Shown here: positions 34,514 through 47,946 of the stretch, piece by piece
Numbering within the stretch: position 1 is the first letter of the stretch
Layout of the letters: each line of letters opens with the position of its first letter
Assembly (NCBI GenBank): GCA_026874595.1
Contig: CM049312.1
Span: 72,386,429 to 72,450,428, forward strand
Reading direction: 5' to 3'
DNA length: 64,000 nucleotides
DNA from: Sipunculus nudus
Taxonomy: Eukaryota; Annelida; Sipuncula; Golfingiida; Sipunculidae
The notes under the pieces: model-generated
Seen by the model: only the letters and a program-made list of their open reading frames with translations
The model's database searches: none
What the model was told of the DNA's origin: nothing
Made by a program: the position numbers and the translations under genes

Positions 34514-35029
34514 GTGGTTAGAATGAAGCTAACGGCGTGGTTTGAAAAGCCGAGCCTTCACGAGATTACGAGATCATGCTTGGTGCGATTCGGGGCGGGG
34601 GGGGGCATGTGAAAAACTGACACTGATCCTATTGTCCTCGGGTGCACAATGGGATTGGTCGGGGTACACGTGCGATACTGGAACATAACAGGGCAGGGCA
34701 AGGAGGTTATTTATTTTAAATTTTATATATAATACAAAGATATATACCAGGTTGCTCCATTAGCATATTGAACTGATTTGTAATAGGGTCTTGGAAGCAG
34801 TGAACATATCAGTAGTATACATATGATAAAAATACACATATACTATGGAAATACACAATATACAAGGCAAATATACAATATAAAAGGCAAATATACTATA
34901 CTCTACTCATACCAAGTGGAATCCACTCGGTAAACCCACCATGATGTAGTGGTAACGCCAGTCCCTCATCACTGCAAAGCAGTGAGAGAACAACTACCTG
35001 AACAGGTAAGTCTGCCCAGCGGCTCCTCG

Positions 35030-35067
35030 TTGGGGGGGTGGGGGGTGGGGGGGGGGTGGGGGGGGGT
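35030..35067. other. Very G-rich tract, potential G-quadruplex
   Basis: Four runs of six to ten G separated by single T bases lie within the 3' part of the Penelope-like element. Other G runs lie at about 34594-34606 and 35187-35200. The pattern meets the usual G-quadruplex rule with very short loops. On the transcribed (minus) strand it is C-rich. Confidence 0.7.
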
Positions 35068-35172
35068 GTTGGAAGGGGCACGCTGAATATTAGTACGAAT
35101 GCTAGGTTTTAAAATATTTCAGGGTGAATTTGTTTTGATGGCGGCACTTGGAGAGAATTTCAGCTCTTGAGT

Positions 35173-35556
35173 TCAACAATGATCCGGGGGGGGGGGGGGG
35201 AGGGTTGCTATAAGTAGCTTTTCAGAAAAGCAGAGATCACACTTCCTAGTCCCACAGAAGTAAGGTGCTGCCTTGGCAGATATTTCCCAGGAGACCTTGT
35301 AATTGATATTGTTGTCTTTTAGTGACCAAATGAGTTTAGACAGTTCAGTATTTTGAGCGTGGTTATTGTATCTTGTCTTGAAATCACCTTCAGTACACCC
35401 TATGTAGTGTTTCACGTCATTGTCTGTTCTAAATGTTGCCTTATAGACAATGCATTTCAGCTGACACTGACCATTCATAGGGTATTGGTCTTTTTTACGG
35501 CAGTTACATTGTTTTTGAGGTACATTCACAGCATTGTCAGTATTTAAAAACTTCAT
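35173..35556 (-). pseudogene. GIY-YIG endonuclease domain of the Penelope-like element
   Basis: A 127-codon open stretch with Cys clusters (CNC near 18-20, QCQLKC near 31-36), then HYIGCTEGDFKTRYNNH (the YIG core and its Arg, about residues 51-67), ELSKLIWSLKDNN and a final C-G-T-x-K/R-C-x-x-C motif. This is the C-terminal endonuclease that nicks target DNA. The end of the frame reads into a C-rich (proline) tract, which is probably not original. The whole element is broken, so it is called a pseudogene. Confidence 0.85.
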
Positions 35557-35696
35557 ATTATGTTTTGCTGATCAGGTTAGACATGTTGGGAAGACAGCTA
35601 TAGCTAATTTTCAAATTGTTCCTGTTGAATAACCTGTGGTACCTGTGATGTTTAGGAAAATGTTTTTCAACTAGTTTCATGAATTGTCTGCCAATG

Positions 35697-36450
35697 TTAG
35701 TTTTTACATGACGGCTGTAGGGGGTAATTAAACCCTATTATTTTCCTTTTCCTGTTTCTTTTGCTTTTCACTGTGGGTTCGACATATTTTAAGCTTTCTG
35801 AGAACCCGCTTTTCGCAAAAGCTTTGTCATACATGGGTTTGGCTTTCATAAATAGCTCTTTATTGCAGGAGTTGTCAGATACACGTTTGCTGATCATCAT
35901 AGGTATCTGCCTAATAATAGCTGGGGGTTGATTGGATTGTGCGTGGATATAGAGCGGGTCATTGTTCGGTTTTCTGTAAGGGTAGAAGATGTCATTTTGG
36001 AGGTCAAATGTTACGTCTAAGAAATCTGTGCAGGTCAGGTTAGTTTCAATGGTTTTTTTTAACCCAACATTGGAAAAGAGTTTGATCATTTTCTTACGGG
36101 TGACCTCAGCTTTGGGTCCAGACATGTTGGGGAAACAACCTAAAGCGTCATCACGATACAGGCCTAGAGCATTTTCAGCAAATTCCTTTTTCAAAATATC
36201 TAGGATGTATAAACCAACAATTTCGCATACTTCAGCGCCATCAAAACTGCCCATGGTGACGTCAAAACTAGTATGATCTTTTTTCACCCAGGTGTTACCG
36301 TTGCTAAACAGTAAGCTTTTCCTGCTGTGCAGGATGGTTTTGGTAACATCCTCTGGAATGAAGACCATGGTTTTGGCAAATTTATGGGCTTTCATGAGAA
36401 GATCTTCTGAGATCGAAGGGTAAAAGTCAACAATATCAAACTTTGTGAAC
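35697..36450 (-). pseudogene. Reverse transcriptase palm/thumb region of the Penelope-like element
   Basis: The 232-codon frame (36395-35697) continues upstream without its own start to FDIVDFYPSI, which holds the first catalytic Asp. It carries FDVTMGSFDGAEVCE (residues about 44-58), the catalytic YRDD (80-83), and SGFSESLKYVEP before the linker to the endonuclease. The frame is separated from the fingers region by a frameshift in an A run near 36460. Confidence 0.87.
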
Positions 36451-36492
36451 TTAGATTTTTTTCAGCTTCAATTTCTCGAACCAAGATATTAC

Positions 36493-37186
36493 CTATGCGG
36501 TATTTTGCCACTGGTTGAGTTTGGTTTTCAGTCTCAGTTGGGTATTAATTTTTTCCAAGTGCTTTTTGCTAATGATACGTATTTCAGATTTTGCTGGATT
36601 TATCAATCTGCACTTGGGGTTTTGTTCAAAATTATCCTTGTGGTCTTTCAAAGTAATGTAAGCATTGCGCTCGGCCATGACTTCGCTGCGGTCTGCTAGG
36701 TTAAAGCAACCGGCTATTTCTTTGGCTTCTGTATTGATATTTTTACAGATATTTTTGTCTCCTTTTTTTGTATGTCTTAGTGATGTTTCATGTCAGAAGT
36801 TTATTGTAGTATTCTTTCGGCATACTGTACAGGTTGGTGGTCTTATCTGCCTGTACTAGGAGATTGTCAGATTGTCTGATTGTCTTGATGTCATTGGCCA
36901 TTTGTCTCTGGAATGCATTGTGTGAGTGCTGGAATTCAATGTTCCGGACCATTTCATAGATATCACTTACAAATGCCCTGAGGTGTTCGCTATGAGGGGG
37001 TTAATGTGTGGTTTTGAATCCATAGTTTTGATTAGCTGAAGTTTGACCAGGGTTTTCGAAATGGAATGCCTTCCATCGCATTCTCCGAAGTAGGCTTTCA
37101 ACTTTACTTATCAGGGATTTGGTGTAGCACAGATTACTAGGGATGGGAATGTTTTTCAAAGAACAGTTGAAGTTAGCTTTGATCAT
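36493..37186 (-). pseudogene. N-terminal and RT fingers region of the Penelope-like element
   Basis: Two short frames (37186-37001 and 36678-36493), with a stop-interrupted stretch between them (about 36860-36680) that still reads DKTTNLYSMPKEYYNKLL and IAGCFNLADRSE. Conserved fingers motifs are YITLKDHK and KCRLINPAKSE. Several stops show that the copy is dead. Confidence 0.82.
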
Positions 37187-37314
37187 TCTGTAGATGTTAT
37201 AAGTTGAATTTCTGGACAGGGTGGGTTAACAAAAGTGCTCGACAACGTACCTGTCGTTGGAGGTGGAGTAGAAGGTAGTGTTACCCACCGATGTAAAGTG
37301 CTCTATGGCCTACA

Positions 37315-37315
<1 letters not shown>

Positions 37316-37345
<30 letters not shown>

Positions 37346-37390
37346 CTTACAAACAGTTTGTTATAGGAAATAACATTTTGGAACACCCTG

Positions 37391-37440
<50 letters not shown>
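37316..37440. repeat. Two (TA)n tracts at the right edge of the Penelope-like element
   Basis: TA runs at about 37316-37344 and 37394-37440, separated by about 50 bases of unrelated sequence. Unit homology resumes after them at about 37590. Confidence 0.9.
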
Positions 37441-37441
<1 letters not shown>

Positions 37442-37679
37442 GTTAGATAACTCCGTATGGAAACGGCATCTTCCGATTGGTCATGGTTTGCTCTACCACT
37501 AAGCTAACGAAGTTAGTGTACCTGACAGCTGAAATACCAGAAGGTATTGTTTCCGACTTAAAAATTTGTGTTCTTCACAATATGCTTTACCTATATGGTT
37601 TGCCCTTTTTTTTATCCAAACTGCTTTCTCTTCTAATCAAAATATATACTCATTATTCTGTATTATTACTTAATTTTAT

Positions 37680-37775
37680 AAGTCAGATATGAGTCTTCGG
37701 CGAGAAGCAATACTCTGGATCAGCTGGCAGACGGCTCAGCGGCACTCGTCTAATGCTTCAGAGAATGGTGATATA
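37680..37775 (+). repeat. Dispersed 'cagatatgagtct' repeat, unit 3 copy
   Basis: CAGATATGAGTCTTCGGCGA followed by CAGACGGCTCAGCGG and ACTCGTCT. Aligns with 3928 in unit 1 and 19079 in unit 2. Confidence 0.6.
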
Positions 37776-38789
37776 TCTGTTGTACATTACAGAGATCCAA
37801 CAAACGCAACTTATGCTGAACTCTTAGCTTGTCATTAGCGGTTCATTGACCACTCAGGTCAGCAAAAAATCTCCCATGATTTTTCAACACCTGCTAGGCA
37901 AAACTCACACTTCCTTTTGGTCGAACCTTTTTAATTCTCGACCTCACGGATTCCAATATAAGTTTTTGTCATTTTTTTATTCTTTCCCAAATGTCATAAA
38001 TCAGAATAACTGACTTTCAATAATGAGCATCGACAAGCTGTAGAAGCTTATAAATGAACATCGGGGACATTGTTTGTGATTGTGCAAACCAACGTTCAGT
38101 ATCTAGCAGAATGGTAAACACATATTTATATCATTGTACAATATGGGGATGACGTCACATTATCCTATGTACATCTAATAGGCTGATCCATAATCAAAGA
38201 ACAGTTTTAGGGAAGGTTGCGGCAAATTAGATGTCTATTGAAAGACACCACATAAATGGTTTAAGGTTCGTCCTAGCCATTTCATATTTCGCTATTATTG
38301 TGCCTGTTTATGTACACCCATTGTTGTTGCAATATATTGCCATCTGTTATTTCACCTAATATCGCTGAACTAGACGTCACCTTTTCGTGAAAAGGACGTC
38401 TTCTCATACCGTGTGACAGGAAAGTATTTTTCTGATGAAACATGCGTCACTCGCAAATAAAAAAAAAATAAATAAATCGTGTATTCTCCTATGAAGTCTG
38501 AGATCGGTGTTACTAACAGAACCAACTGTCGAGAGATCAGCCAGTGGAGTCGATTACAGGGAGTGGTGTCACCCCAACTAACTCTAAAGTGGTGTGCTAC
38601 TTACAAAATAAAATGGACATAATGCTATTTTACCTGTTGATTAAGGGTGTTTTTATACAGACGATGACACTGATAAAGACAACAAACAAAAGCCTGTATA
38701 ACACGGTACAGACCCGCAAAAGAGACCAAACAAGTGTTTCGCTTGCGTAATCGATAAGATAAAGAGTATCCAGGATGCGGATCCAGAAT

Positions 38790-39240
38790 CCATGCCTGTG
38801 TATGCACCATGTAACTTAAGCCGGCTTCTTCTACTGTATTTTTAACTCCGATGAGTTGACCGGGATGGCGCACAAATTTATGACGTTTAAGGTGGACAGC
38901 AACTTAGATGCAATAGCTGACAAGGTAGATAACTGTCTGAAAACACATATATACGCAATGCAGAACTATGTTCGAGATATGTTAAATGATGACCCATATA
39001 CAGTCCTACAGTCAGGAATATGCCCAGCCTGTGGCCAGGGGGTAAATCAGCAGCACCACAGAATATGGCTAGGCCGCCGTCACCAGTTCTTCCATATAGG
39101 GCACATTCCTCCCTGGATAACGTTCAGGCTGTGGCCAAAATGCTTTTCACTCTCCCGGTCCGTCCACGCCGCCCAATAAGTGGCGCTACGATTCACAGTT
39201 TATGTCACAGGCGCATGGGATCAAAATCAAGTGTCTGACG
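38790..39240 (+). pseudogene. Gag-like or coiled-coil frame remnant, unit 3 copy
   Basis: Counterpart of 20505-20940. The coiled-coil part reads DSNLDAIADKVD from the ATG at 38856 (ends 39179). The Ser/Ala/Pro-rich tail and LFTLPVRPRRPI continue in another frame (39020-39238). The frameshift between them shows decay. No family assigned. Confidence 0.45.
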
Positions 39241-42200
39241 GCCCCTTCCTGGCTTCTCTCGACCAGACCACAACAAGGGGGATCCGGTAACAGGGACACT
39301 AACCAACATGTTGCCCATAGCCGCTGCACCGCCTTGTTTTTGTGACGCCTCACCCCTGATACAGATACGGCACTTGTCAAGACCTTTGTCTTAGAATGTT
39401 TAAAGTAGACATCCAAGGCGGGAATATCTAAACAAGATTGACGGGTTTGCGTTTTCAGAGTACATGGTTTCTCTTAGAATCCAGATGCCATGTTTGATGG
39501 CAACCATTGACCTAAATCTATCATGGTACGCCGGTTCTGGAATAACCAAAAACAGATGACCGCACAGATAAATTGGGTCTCATTAAATTGCCAAAGTTGT
39601 AATACCTCTCTTAAGGAGGTACTAGTACTTTTTACAAAATATCCAAAGTTTTGTTTACAAGAACAAGGGTTGTCGAAACAGCAATAGATTGAAATTAATA
39701 ATGTGCATAAAGATTTTAAACACAATGGTGCATCCTCGGTGAACTCCGGAGAGGGTTTTCTGACACAATGTCCATACGGAGATGTCGATGGCATTTTGGA
39801 TTCAGTGTGACTCTTGGTGCTGGAACGTTTGTCTTATTATACTTATGTTTTCAAGATGAATGCAGAGATAATATTGATTAATATACATGTATTATATAAT
39901 TAATTAATGTGTTAGCAGTAATATTCTTTTATGCTCGTTTGTAAATTGTGTTTAAAGTAATCCATACACAGATCCATGCCAAAGAAACTTGACACTGAAA
40001 TATCCTGTAAGTCCTGGGACTGCATATTGCTCCTTATAACACCAGGTTCCTATGACGTGGAATGTCGAGGGATTTAACAAAAAGTTGGAGTCAGCTTTAT
40101 TTAGGGTAAACGCCTCTGCCATGGAACAGATTTTCAGCGCACTGTCCTAGTCAAAATCAGGCATAGTCCTTTCACAGAATAAGAAGACGCTCCCTGGAAA
40201 ATTGCTTTGTTTGTTCAATGAGCAGAGAAAAGCATAACCACAGGTCATGTCAATCAATCTTCATTTTTTCTGTTTTTGTATTATTGTATTCTTTGAAAGT
40301 TTCATACCCTCGCATTAATCATAATGTGAGAGATCTTCAGATCCATCAGGTTTTAATGAAACAACCGTGAAAGATTTTTTTTGCCAACATTTGACATAAA
40401 GCTTTTGAAATAAGAGGGCCCTGATAGTGTTGGTGGTATAAAAATAAGAAAAAGAAAACACGTTACCTTAGTATCAACTCCTTTAGGAAACGTTAGCTTA
40501 ACGTTCATAAATAACCGGCTTTGTCTTAAAGGACTTGGGGCAGTTTTCTCAGAACATAGCATAAAGAGATTCAGATATCAGGCACATTGATTGAATAAAT
40601 AATTGATAGCTAAGGCAATCCTGTTACATAGACTTATTTTTTTTGTTGTCCTAAGAATGACCCGTAGATAATAAAGATACCCCTCGTATCCCCTGCAGTA
40701 TTGCAAAATAGAACACGTTTTTATAAATGGACTGCAAATTCTTGATGTCTGATCACTGATATTTTTATGAAAGTTTTGATAGTCTAAATATATCCAATAT
40801 ATTTTAAATGTATGGAAACACGTTGATTAAAATAATTGATGGCTTCACTAATTTTAATAATTGTAAACCTCTTCCTATTAAAAAAAATCTCAAAAGGAAT
40901 TTCCTTTAAAGCATTATATGAGCTTTAGTATGAAAATATGCTCAAAAGATTTTGTTTCATACTTGTAGTCACGTCGCTTTTGAAGAACTACTTTGCCTTA
41001 TTTGGTTCAACCAGACAATAATGACGGGAATAGAACTCAAAGATTGAGTATTTGAATTTTAAAATTTCATATTTAAAATGTAGATTAAACATGAAAAAAT
41101 ACATACATATCAGATGATCTCTAATTAGCTTCCTATTTTAATTACTTAAAATGTATAGTTTGCGCAACTTGTGTCATGCCGATGGGAACCAAGAAATTTT
41201 TAATCTTTAACCCCAAATTACCTAATTTTGATTATGAAATTTGTTATGGTATTTGAATGATCTCTCAGGCCTTTTTTGTCGCTATGTATATATATAATTT
41301 TAACACACACACACACATATATATATATATATCCGTTTCCGTTTATTTCTGGGCAAACTTTACAATAAAAAACACGATAGTTTTGTTGAAAATATCATAA
41401 ATCTAAACACCTACATAACGACGGACGTGCCACAGTTGAAATATATCATGTTTTGCAGGTTTGGGTATGAACTTTAATATCAAACTACCGTGCATGATTA
41501 ATCAATTGGTCAAAGTATAAATTTTAACATGGTAAGGTTTATACGAACTTCTAAAAAGTCTCCAAGAACCAGGCTCAGTTATAATACACGAACTGTTATA
41601 GTATAAATCCTTTGCAAATTGTTGTTAATATTTAAACTTTATACTTAAATACTAATCTTCAATAGGTAGTGAATTGGAAACAACATTCAGGTATCAGAGA
41701 AAGCAAAACCAGCGCGACGAGAGAAAGAGTGTGTCAGAGAGAGAGAGAAAGATTCTTATAAACAATAAACAAGACATGATTTCATAGAAACTTTAAAGTA
41801 GAACATAAAAGATACCTGTTCCGTTCTTATAATATACCGCTTCTGTCAGTCTGGGGAATCAATCGTGTAGTGTAACCACTGGTTCCCCTCTTTCCACACT
41901 ACAAACGTTTCAGAAACGATTTGAAATTTGAGTTAAATCTAACCAGGGCTTTGAGGTTAAAACCATTTTATTATGTTTTTTTCTGCTTCAACAAACAAAC
42001 CATCAGTTAGCTGCTTTTCACGGATTCCATTACCTAAACAGCCTTTTAAAAGCACTATTGTCCACGCCTTTTCCAAGGCCGATGCTTTTATTTTATTAAA
42101 TGGATATATCGGGGTACATTGTGTTGGTCTGACTATGTCGGCTATTACTGTTTGTAAGGTTTTGTCAAAGCATAAGGGAATTCACTTTAGGCGGAAAGCT

Positions 42201-43700
42201 CTAGTAACCAAATAGGCAACTGTAAAATCTACATATGAAGATAAACTCCTCATTCGCCTAGTGTCTGCTATCCATTAACAGTAGATCCAACAACAACAAT
42301 ATATATGTGTGTGTGTGTGAGAGAGAGACAGAAATAAAGAGAGAGAAAGAGAGAGAGAATCTAATTAACAGAAAACAAAGACACGATTACACAGAAGCAT
42401 TGAATAGGTAAAAGAAATATACCTGATCCGTTTATATAATATATCACGTCTGACAGTCTGGGGACTCGATCTTGTAGTGTAAGCATTGGAGCTAATGTCG
42501 GGGAAGTTGTGGTAATTACAATCTTTCCGCAATACATATCCTCAGCAACAATTTGTTATTACTTGGACTTTCAATGTAAAGCCTTTTTTTTTGTTTTACT
42601 GCCGCAACAAACTATCAGTGAGCTGCTTTACTAGTGATTCAATTCCAGAACCAGTCTCTGGGGAGCATATAAGGAAATATTAGGTAAAGCCATACCTATG
42701 TGTGTTATAAAATAAGAATAAGTCATGAGTTTGTGATATTTTTTTCTCATATAACGATGGGCCAGAACACAAAGCACAGGTAGTTTAGTTCAAATTAAGG
42801 GGAACGTTTTCCCTTTACCTGCATGGATGTAACTTATTATAACAATTCTCATTGTTCTAATCTATTCCCATACAAATACTGGCTACATTAAATAAGAAGG
42901 ACGTACTCCATTGGCCAATTATTCCTTAGGGTTTCATTTTCGCGATTATTTCCCATTCGCGAATATCGCGAAATTAAAACCCTCGCAAACAAAAAGGCAA
43001 CCACAGTATGTGTTGGTTTTACTTTGATTTTGAGGCTTTTACTGGTTGTAAGGTTTTGTCAAAACTTATGAAAATTGTATTTATGTATATGGTGGTATAT
43101 CATCAATATTGCACACCAACTCCCAATGTGCTTATTTTCTGCTGTTCATTAAAAGTAGATTGAGCAACATAAAAAACTTTACCGGACCATGTCAAGAATG
43201 TGGGGAAATAAAATTAGAGTGCTGCTGCGTATACATATTTCCCGTCTTGTAGGAGATTTGAAATCATTAAGGGGCCTTGTCATGGTCAATATCTTTTCAG
43301 AAATTAGGGAATTTTCTTGCAAAAAGTAATTTTTCATTATACTTTAAAAATCTACAAAATATGTGATAATGCTGCTATTTGTGTAACATATTACTATTAT
43401 CCCATTCATGCTCGCTATGTTAATTTTGAGGGTGAGTCTTTTTACTGTATAAGCCCGACACTCCTTGCGCTCGCTTTGTAATTTAAACAATGTCCTGTTT
43501 AACCTATACCCGCTCCAGCCACGTAATTGATTAAAGCAAGAAGAAAAATAAAAAAAAGACATCTTATAAACAAAAGGTAATTCCGTGGAACTTTTGTTAA
43601 ATATGCCAGAAAAAGGTAGATATCAGCGCACGCAGGTTGCTTTTTTTTTAAATGTTTGTATATGCCCGCCATATATTATATAATAAAATCAAAACAAGTT
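39240..43700. repeat. Non-coding part of unit 3
   Basis: AT-rich sequence collinear with 21.1-23.6 kb of unit 2 and 56-58.3 kb of unit 4. It has a (CA)n/(TA)n tract at about 41300-41332, (GT)n and (GA)n stretches at about 42300-42360, and the conserved block at 41960-42215. Frames such as 39474-39794 and 43344-43562 are not shared. I see no gene. Confidence 0.5.
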
Positions 43701-44425
43701 AAACTAGAAAAGCACTCTGAGAGCGCAGACCTCCGCTAAATCAGCTCATTAGCCTCATATTAAACTTTTAAAAAAGCAGTTTTTTTCCTTTAAAATATTC
43801 CAAATTCAAGAATTTTTCCGTATTAAAATTTAATCATTTTTTTTCTTCAATCATTGCCGAATCATTCAGAAGATTTCATCAAAACTACCATAAAACGTTT
43901 GCCCTCGAATCTTGTCATATTTGGGTTTTTTACCCAATCTCTCGTGGGGATGGGGTTTTTGGGAGTTTAAGTCATTTACTTTCTGATTAATACAGGGCCA
44001 GGACTATAAAAACAACGACAAGTAACCGTGGCCCCTGCTTTACAAAAATTTACACCTTTCAGGGAATCGGCACGTGCAATGACGTCATTGTGCTCTATGA
44101 CGTCACGGCTCTCTCCACACATAGCCATATCGCCAACTGAGTATTCAAATATATGATATGAACCCCCCCCCACCATAAACTACTAATGTTGTTCCAGGGT
44201 TATTTAAGCATGGATCGCCCAAAAAATTTAATCAGTTATTCCTTGTATCATTTCCGGGCTATCCTTATAATTTCATCAAACCCCGCTGAGGACATTTTGT
44301 GTTATCGTGCTAACAGACAAATAGATAAACAAATTAACAAATAAACAGATTAACAGATAAAAAGACAGACAAACATACATAAAAATACATAACCCACGCC
44401 GCTAGGCTTGGCGGAGGTAACAAAG
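43700..44425. mobile_element. Longest copy of the 'cagacctccgct' repeat, with both ends
   Basis: Begins GCACTCTGAGAGCGCAGACC (about 43711) with ACCTCCGCTAA and ends CTTGGCGGAGGTAAC (about 44409-44423). The ends ACCTCCGC and GCGGAGGT are complementary, which suggests a foldback or MITE structure. Just before the right end is an AACA/ACAGA-rich stretch (about 44320-44390). This copy reveals the element's full form. The copies in units 1-3 at the unit start are 3' truncated. Confidence 0.6.
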
Positions 44426-44429
44426 GCAT

Positions 44430-46540
44430 CTGGCGGCAAGTCGGATAAGCCAAAGCTTTCCAAATGGCGTTTTGCAACAAATGACCTTTCTACCTCCGCA
44501 CATATGCAACCTACCACATTAGGTTACACGTTTTTCGCGCCTGTCAACACAACTGTGTTCACAAACACGTTGTTCACAAACAATTCAATCATCCTTCACA
44601 GAGATTTCATGCACAGAATAACCCTAAGATTATTAATACAAACACAGGTGGGAAGCCAGAAATCATATAGCTTCTTTGACAAATGGTAGTTGAATGGGCA
44701 GCTATAAGTGATGATTTTAACTAAATTGGACTCGACAATGCTAATTTTATTGTATTTGACAACTAAAATACAAGAAGATTTTATTACCAATCAGCTTATA
44801 TTCCCTACTTTTCCCGCCGCGTGGAAATGTTTTCATCACTTTGTCCGGTTTTATCGACCTTTCTTCCGAACACCCATCCTTTAGGAAGAAAAATAAATAG
44901 ACTCTTTTAAATATATACATAATTTTAATAAATCAGATATTGCAGTCTCTGAAGAGAAGGCTTTTCCGTAACGGGCATTGATAGGGTTCTGTAGAAACTG
45001 CCCAAAGATCTTTCTGTTTGTTTGACACATAAATGGCCATTGTGTACAGTTATTGCGTTTTCCCAAAGAATGGGTACTATCATTTAATATGACTGAGATA
45101 GAATGAAGTTTTATCATCTTACTAGATTTCCCACTTAAAATACCTTTTTTTATATTTATATAACTTTCACAATTCATATATGTAAATCTCTGGCAAGAGG
45201 CAGTCGCTGGGTGAGCAGTGTAAGCAGTTAAGCAGGACTCGTCTTAAGATTTATCTGTGTGTATTGCATTAATGGCAGTTGCTCTTCACCTGTGGATGTG
45301 TACGTTTAACGAGTCTCCAAGTTCCTTGGGACTGGTTACATTGATTACAGTATGGATCAAACAGCAAAGCGACTTTGACTTAAAGTACAAGATTGTAGCT
45401 TGCTCCCGGAAAGGCCCGTAATAAAAGGAAACATTCCTTAGGACAGCTTAATAATGAACGTCCGGGTTTCGTAAATGCCATTGTGGCCTTATTTGATTGT
45501 TCTTCTCAGCCTTTTCATCTTCACCTGTTCTTATCCCATGTACTTCCCTGTTACACAAGAATGATTTCACAGTCTTGCCTGCAATGACCCTCTAGATAAA
45601 TTCATATAAACCGGAGGTTGCTATTAAAATCTCAGAGTTATTGTTGGATGCTCATATAGATCATGGATAAATCACACAGACATCTGACGATACCAGCAAG
45701 ATATTGGACTTATTTCTTAGCGCGACGTTTCGGTGAACTGGGGATTTGTAACAGCCCTGGTCAATATACAGCTGCACAAAAGAGATATAATATGAATACT
45801 TCGACTGTAACTATTAAAATGATAATGCACAAATTGGAGACTCAACAGATTAATAAATATAGAGTATCAAAATATTGCAATAAACTCTGTAACCCGGAAT
45901 GGCAAAATTACAGATCTGCATAAAAAATGCACTCACAATAACTTGTTCAAGGGTTGTTTATGCACAACAGAAATCTAACGAGACAAAAACTAGAGGAGTA
46001 GTTGCAGACTGATGAAACCTACGGTATGATAAATTAGTATTAATCTATTGACAAGCACCAATTTATATAAATCATGGTCAATGCATTTATAAATATTATA
46101 CTTTTTTCAAAATAATAATTTTGCCAAGCAGCTTATGGTAGAGGTAGAGTGTCTAAGAAGCAAGTTATGACTAATAAATCAAGTGTCCTGCACGGAATTT
46201 GCTAAATATAATTCTGTAACGAGTGAAACTCAGTAAACCTTAGAGCGATCTCGTATACAAATATATAGATTCGGTTGAATTCCGACTGTATAATTGAATA
46301 CTTAAATACCCAACCAGAATATAAAAGTAGCCGCAAAGTGACGTAGCCGTCAATGATTGAATTTGAAATACCTGTCCCGACGCATCACCCGAAATCGTAA
46401 AAAAAAATCATCATACGTCAATTATAGACACTGAATCAGCCTATTAGTTGCTAGACATACGCATTATAAGTAAAGGAATCAAATGTGACCATTAAAATGA
46501 TCATGCGTTATATATTTACTCTTATATCTAACGATGTTGC
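44430..46540. repeat. Non-coding part of unit 3
   Basis: Contains two more 'cagatatgagtct'-type repeats (about 44937 and 45180) and sequence collinear with 24.2-26.2 kb and 7.7-8.7 kb. The 44408-44689 frame overlaps a repeat end and is not conserved. I see no gene. Confidence 0.5.
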
Positions 46541-46691
46541 TCAGCAGCCGGCTTACTGTCAGGGTGGAACACCGATTGCCCCCGACCGGGAAGGACTAGA
46601 TGTTTTCAGATTAATCGAACACATTTCTCTCTTTGACAAGACCTTTACCTTATTTATGCATCAAATATTATTGTTCTCATTTTTAAAGTGA
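46540..46691 (+). pseudogene. Conserved 3' end of an unidentified frame, unit 3 copy
   Basis: Reads PIAP-DREGLDVFRLIEHISL then DKTFTL, MHQI and SFLK, and ends at the same TGA as the unit 1 copy at 8840-9004. It forms the end of a 68-codon frame that starts at 46485, but only this part is shared. It could be a fossil exon or the end of a transposon ORF. Confidence 0.35.
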
Positions 46692-47946
46692 TACATTCAA
46701 GCAGTAAAGCGTGACCGGACATCCCAATATAAACAGTAACATACCGCAGGTGTTTTAGTGGACGTTGTCTGATATTGTACTTTCTCAAAGCACAGTCAAA
46801 TCCGTGTCGTTTCATTGAAACTCGGCGTTTCTGTACTGTTATCATTTATATTGCTATTCATGCAGCACTAGGTGGGAACATATATTTCAATTTTTTATTA
46901 TTATTTTAAACTCAATTGAAGGAAAAACAATGTGGGTTTAACTAAGCATTACATCAAAGAGAATCATACGATGTTTTTTTATTCATGAGACAATAATGCC
47001 TCTTAAAAAAGCATCAAATTAAAAAATGACGCCTACACTATAAATTAAGCAATATTCATTATTTTAAAATAATTTTTCAATACATACTTTTATATCTTGC
47101 GAAACAGAACAAATTAATCATCTTTTAAGCATATCCCTTATGTCTATACCCTAAATTATTCTCTCTTTGCTGGCTAAAGAAGTCTGCCGGATCATGTACA
47201 AGGATCAATTTTAAGAGTTGACAGTAGGCTTGTTCGGTGAATTACCCATTCTGGAGTTATGTCCCTCACCTTATAGCAAAAACCTAAAAGATGCTATTCG
47301 TTTATTTTTCACCTGTCAGTGGGACGGAATTCATTAGTTATCATGGGTCGCCTACTAAGATACACTTAATAGTTTCGCGCCATTAGGACATGACATCCGA
47401 CGATCAAATTGCGACCTTAAAGCATAAATATATTAGGACTGACCAGAACTGTGATGATGTATTAATCATAAATATATTTAAGCATGGCCTATTATAAACC
47501 AAAATTGATTTACATTATTAGGTTATTAGAAAAATCTTTGGTATTATACATGTTAATCAGGTATGCTAGATAACGGAAGGGCCTTGTACATGTACTGGTT
47601 TATGTGTGTGCCATAATTTTAGTTATATGAAAATAAACTTTATATAAAAGATAAAAAAAGTTACCTCCATTACCCTATTTGTTTGCGTTTTTCTTCATTC
47701 TTTAAAATATTATGTCTTTATGCAATGATTCTAGCTTAACAATGTGCATCACCATAATTAAAGATCCCCTAGCGTGAGGTCTGTGAAAGCATGTCCTTGT
47801 TGACACCAATTATAAATATAGCCGGTTCTGCTGATGCAGGTTTAACTCACCAAGTTATAGCACTTTCCAAACCCATATACCATTTTATCAATGAGCAAAT
47901 GCAATCAGCCTTTTTGTTTTTTCTGCTGTTAGCTTTTGAATATGTA

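Larger units (their letters stand above)
34441..37315 (-). mobile_element. Degenerate Penelope-like retroelement with GIY-YIG endonuclease
   Basis: On the minus strand, in order: an N-terminal region with YTKSLISKVESL (37186-37001), RT fingers with YITLKDHKDNF and CRLINPAKSEI (36678-36493), RT palm with FDIVDFYPSI, GSFDGAEVCEIV and YRDD (about 36450-35697), and a Cys-rich GIY-YIG endonuclease (35556-35173). A 3' region and a hammerhead-like motif follow (34513-34466). RT followed by GIY-YIG is the diagnostic layout of Penelope-like elements. Stops and frameshifts (for example at an A run near 36457-36463) break the frame. The 5' end meets a TA tract at about 37316 with no second ribozyme copy seen, so it is probably 5' truncated. 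Confidence 0.88.
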
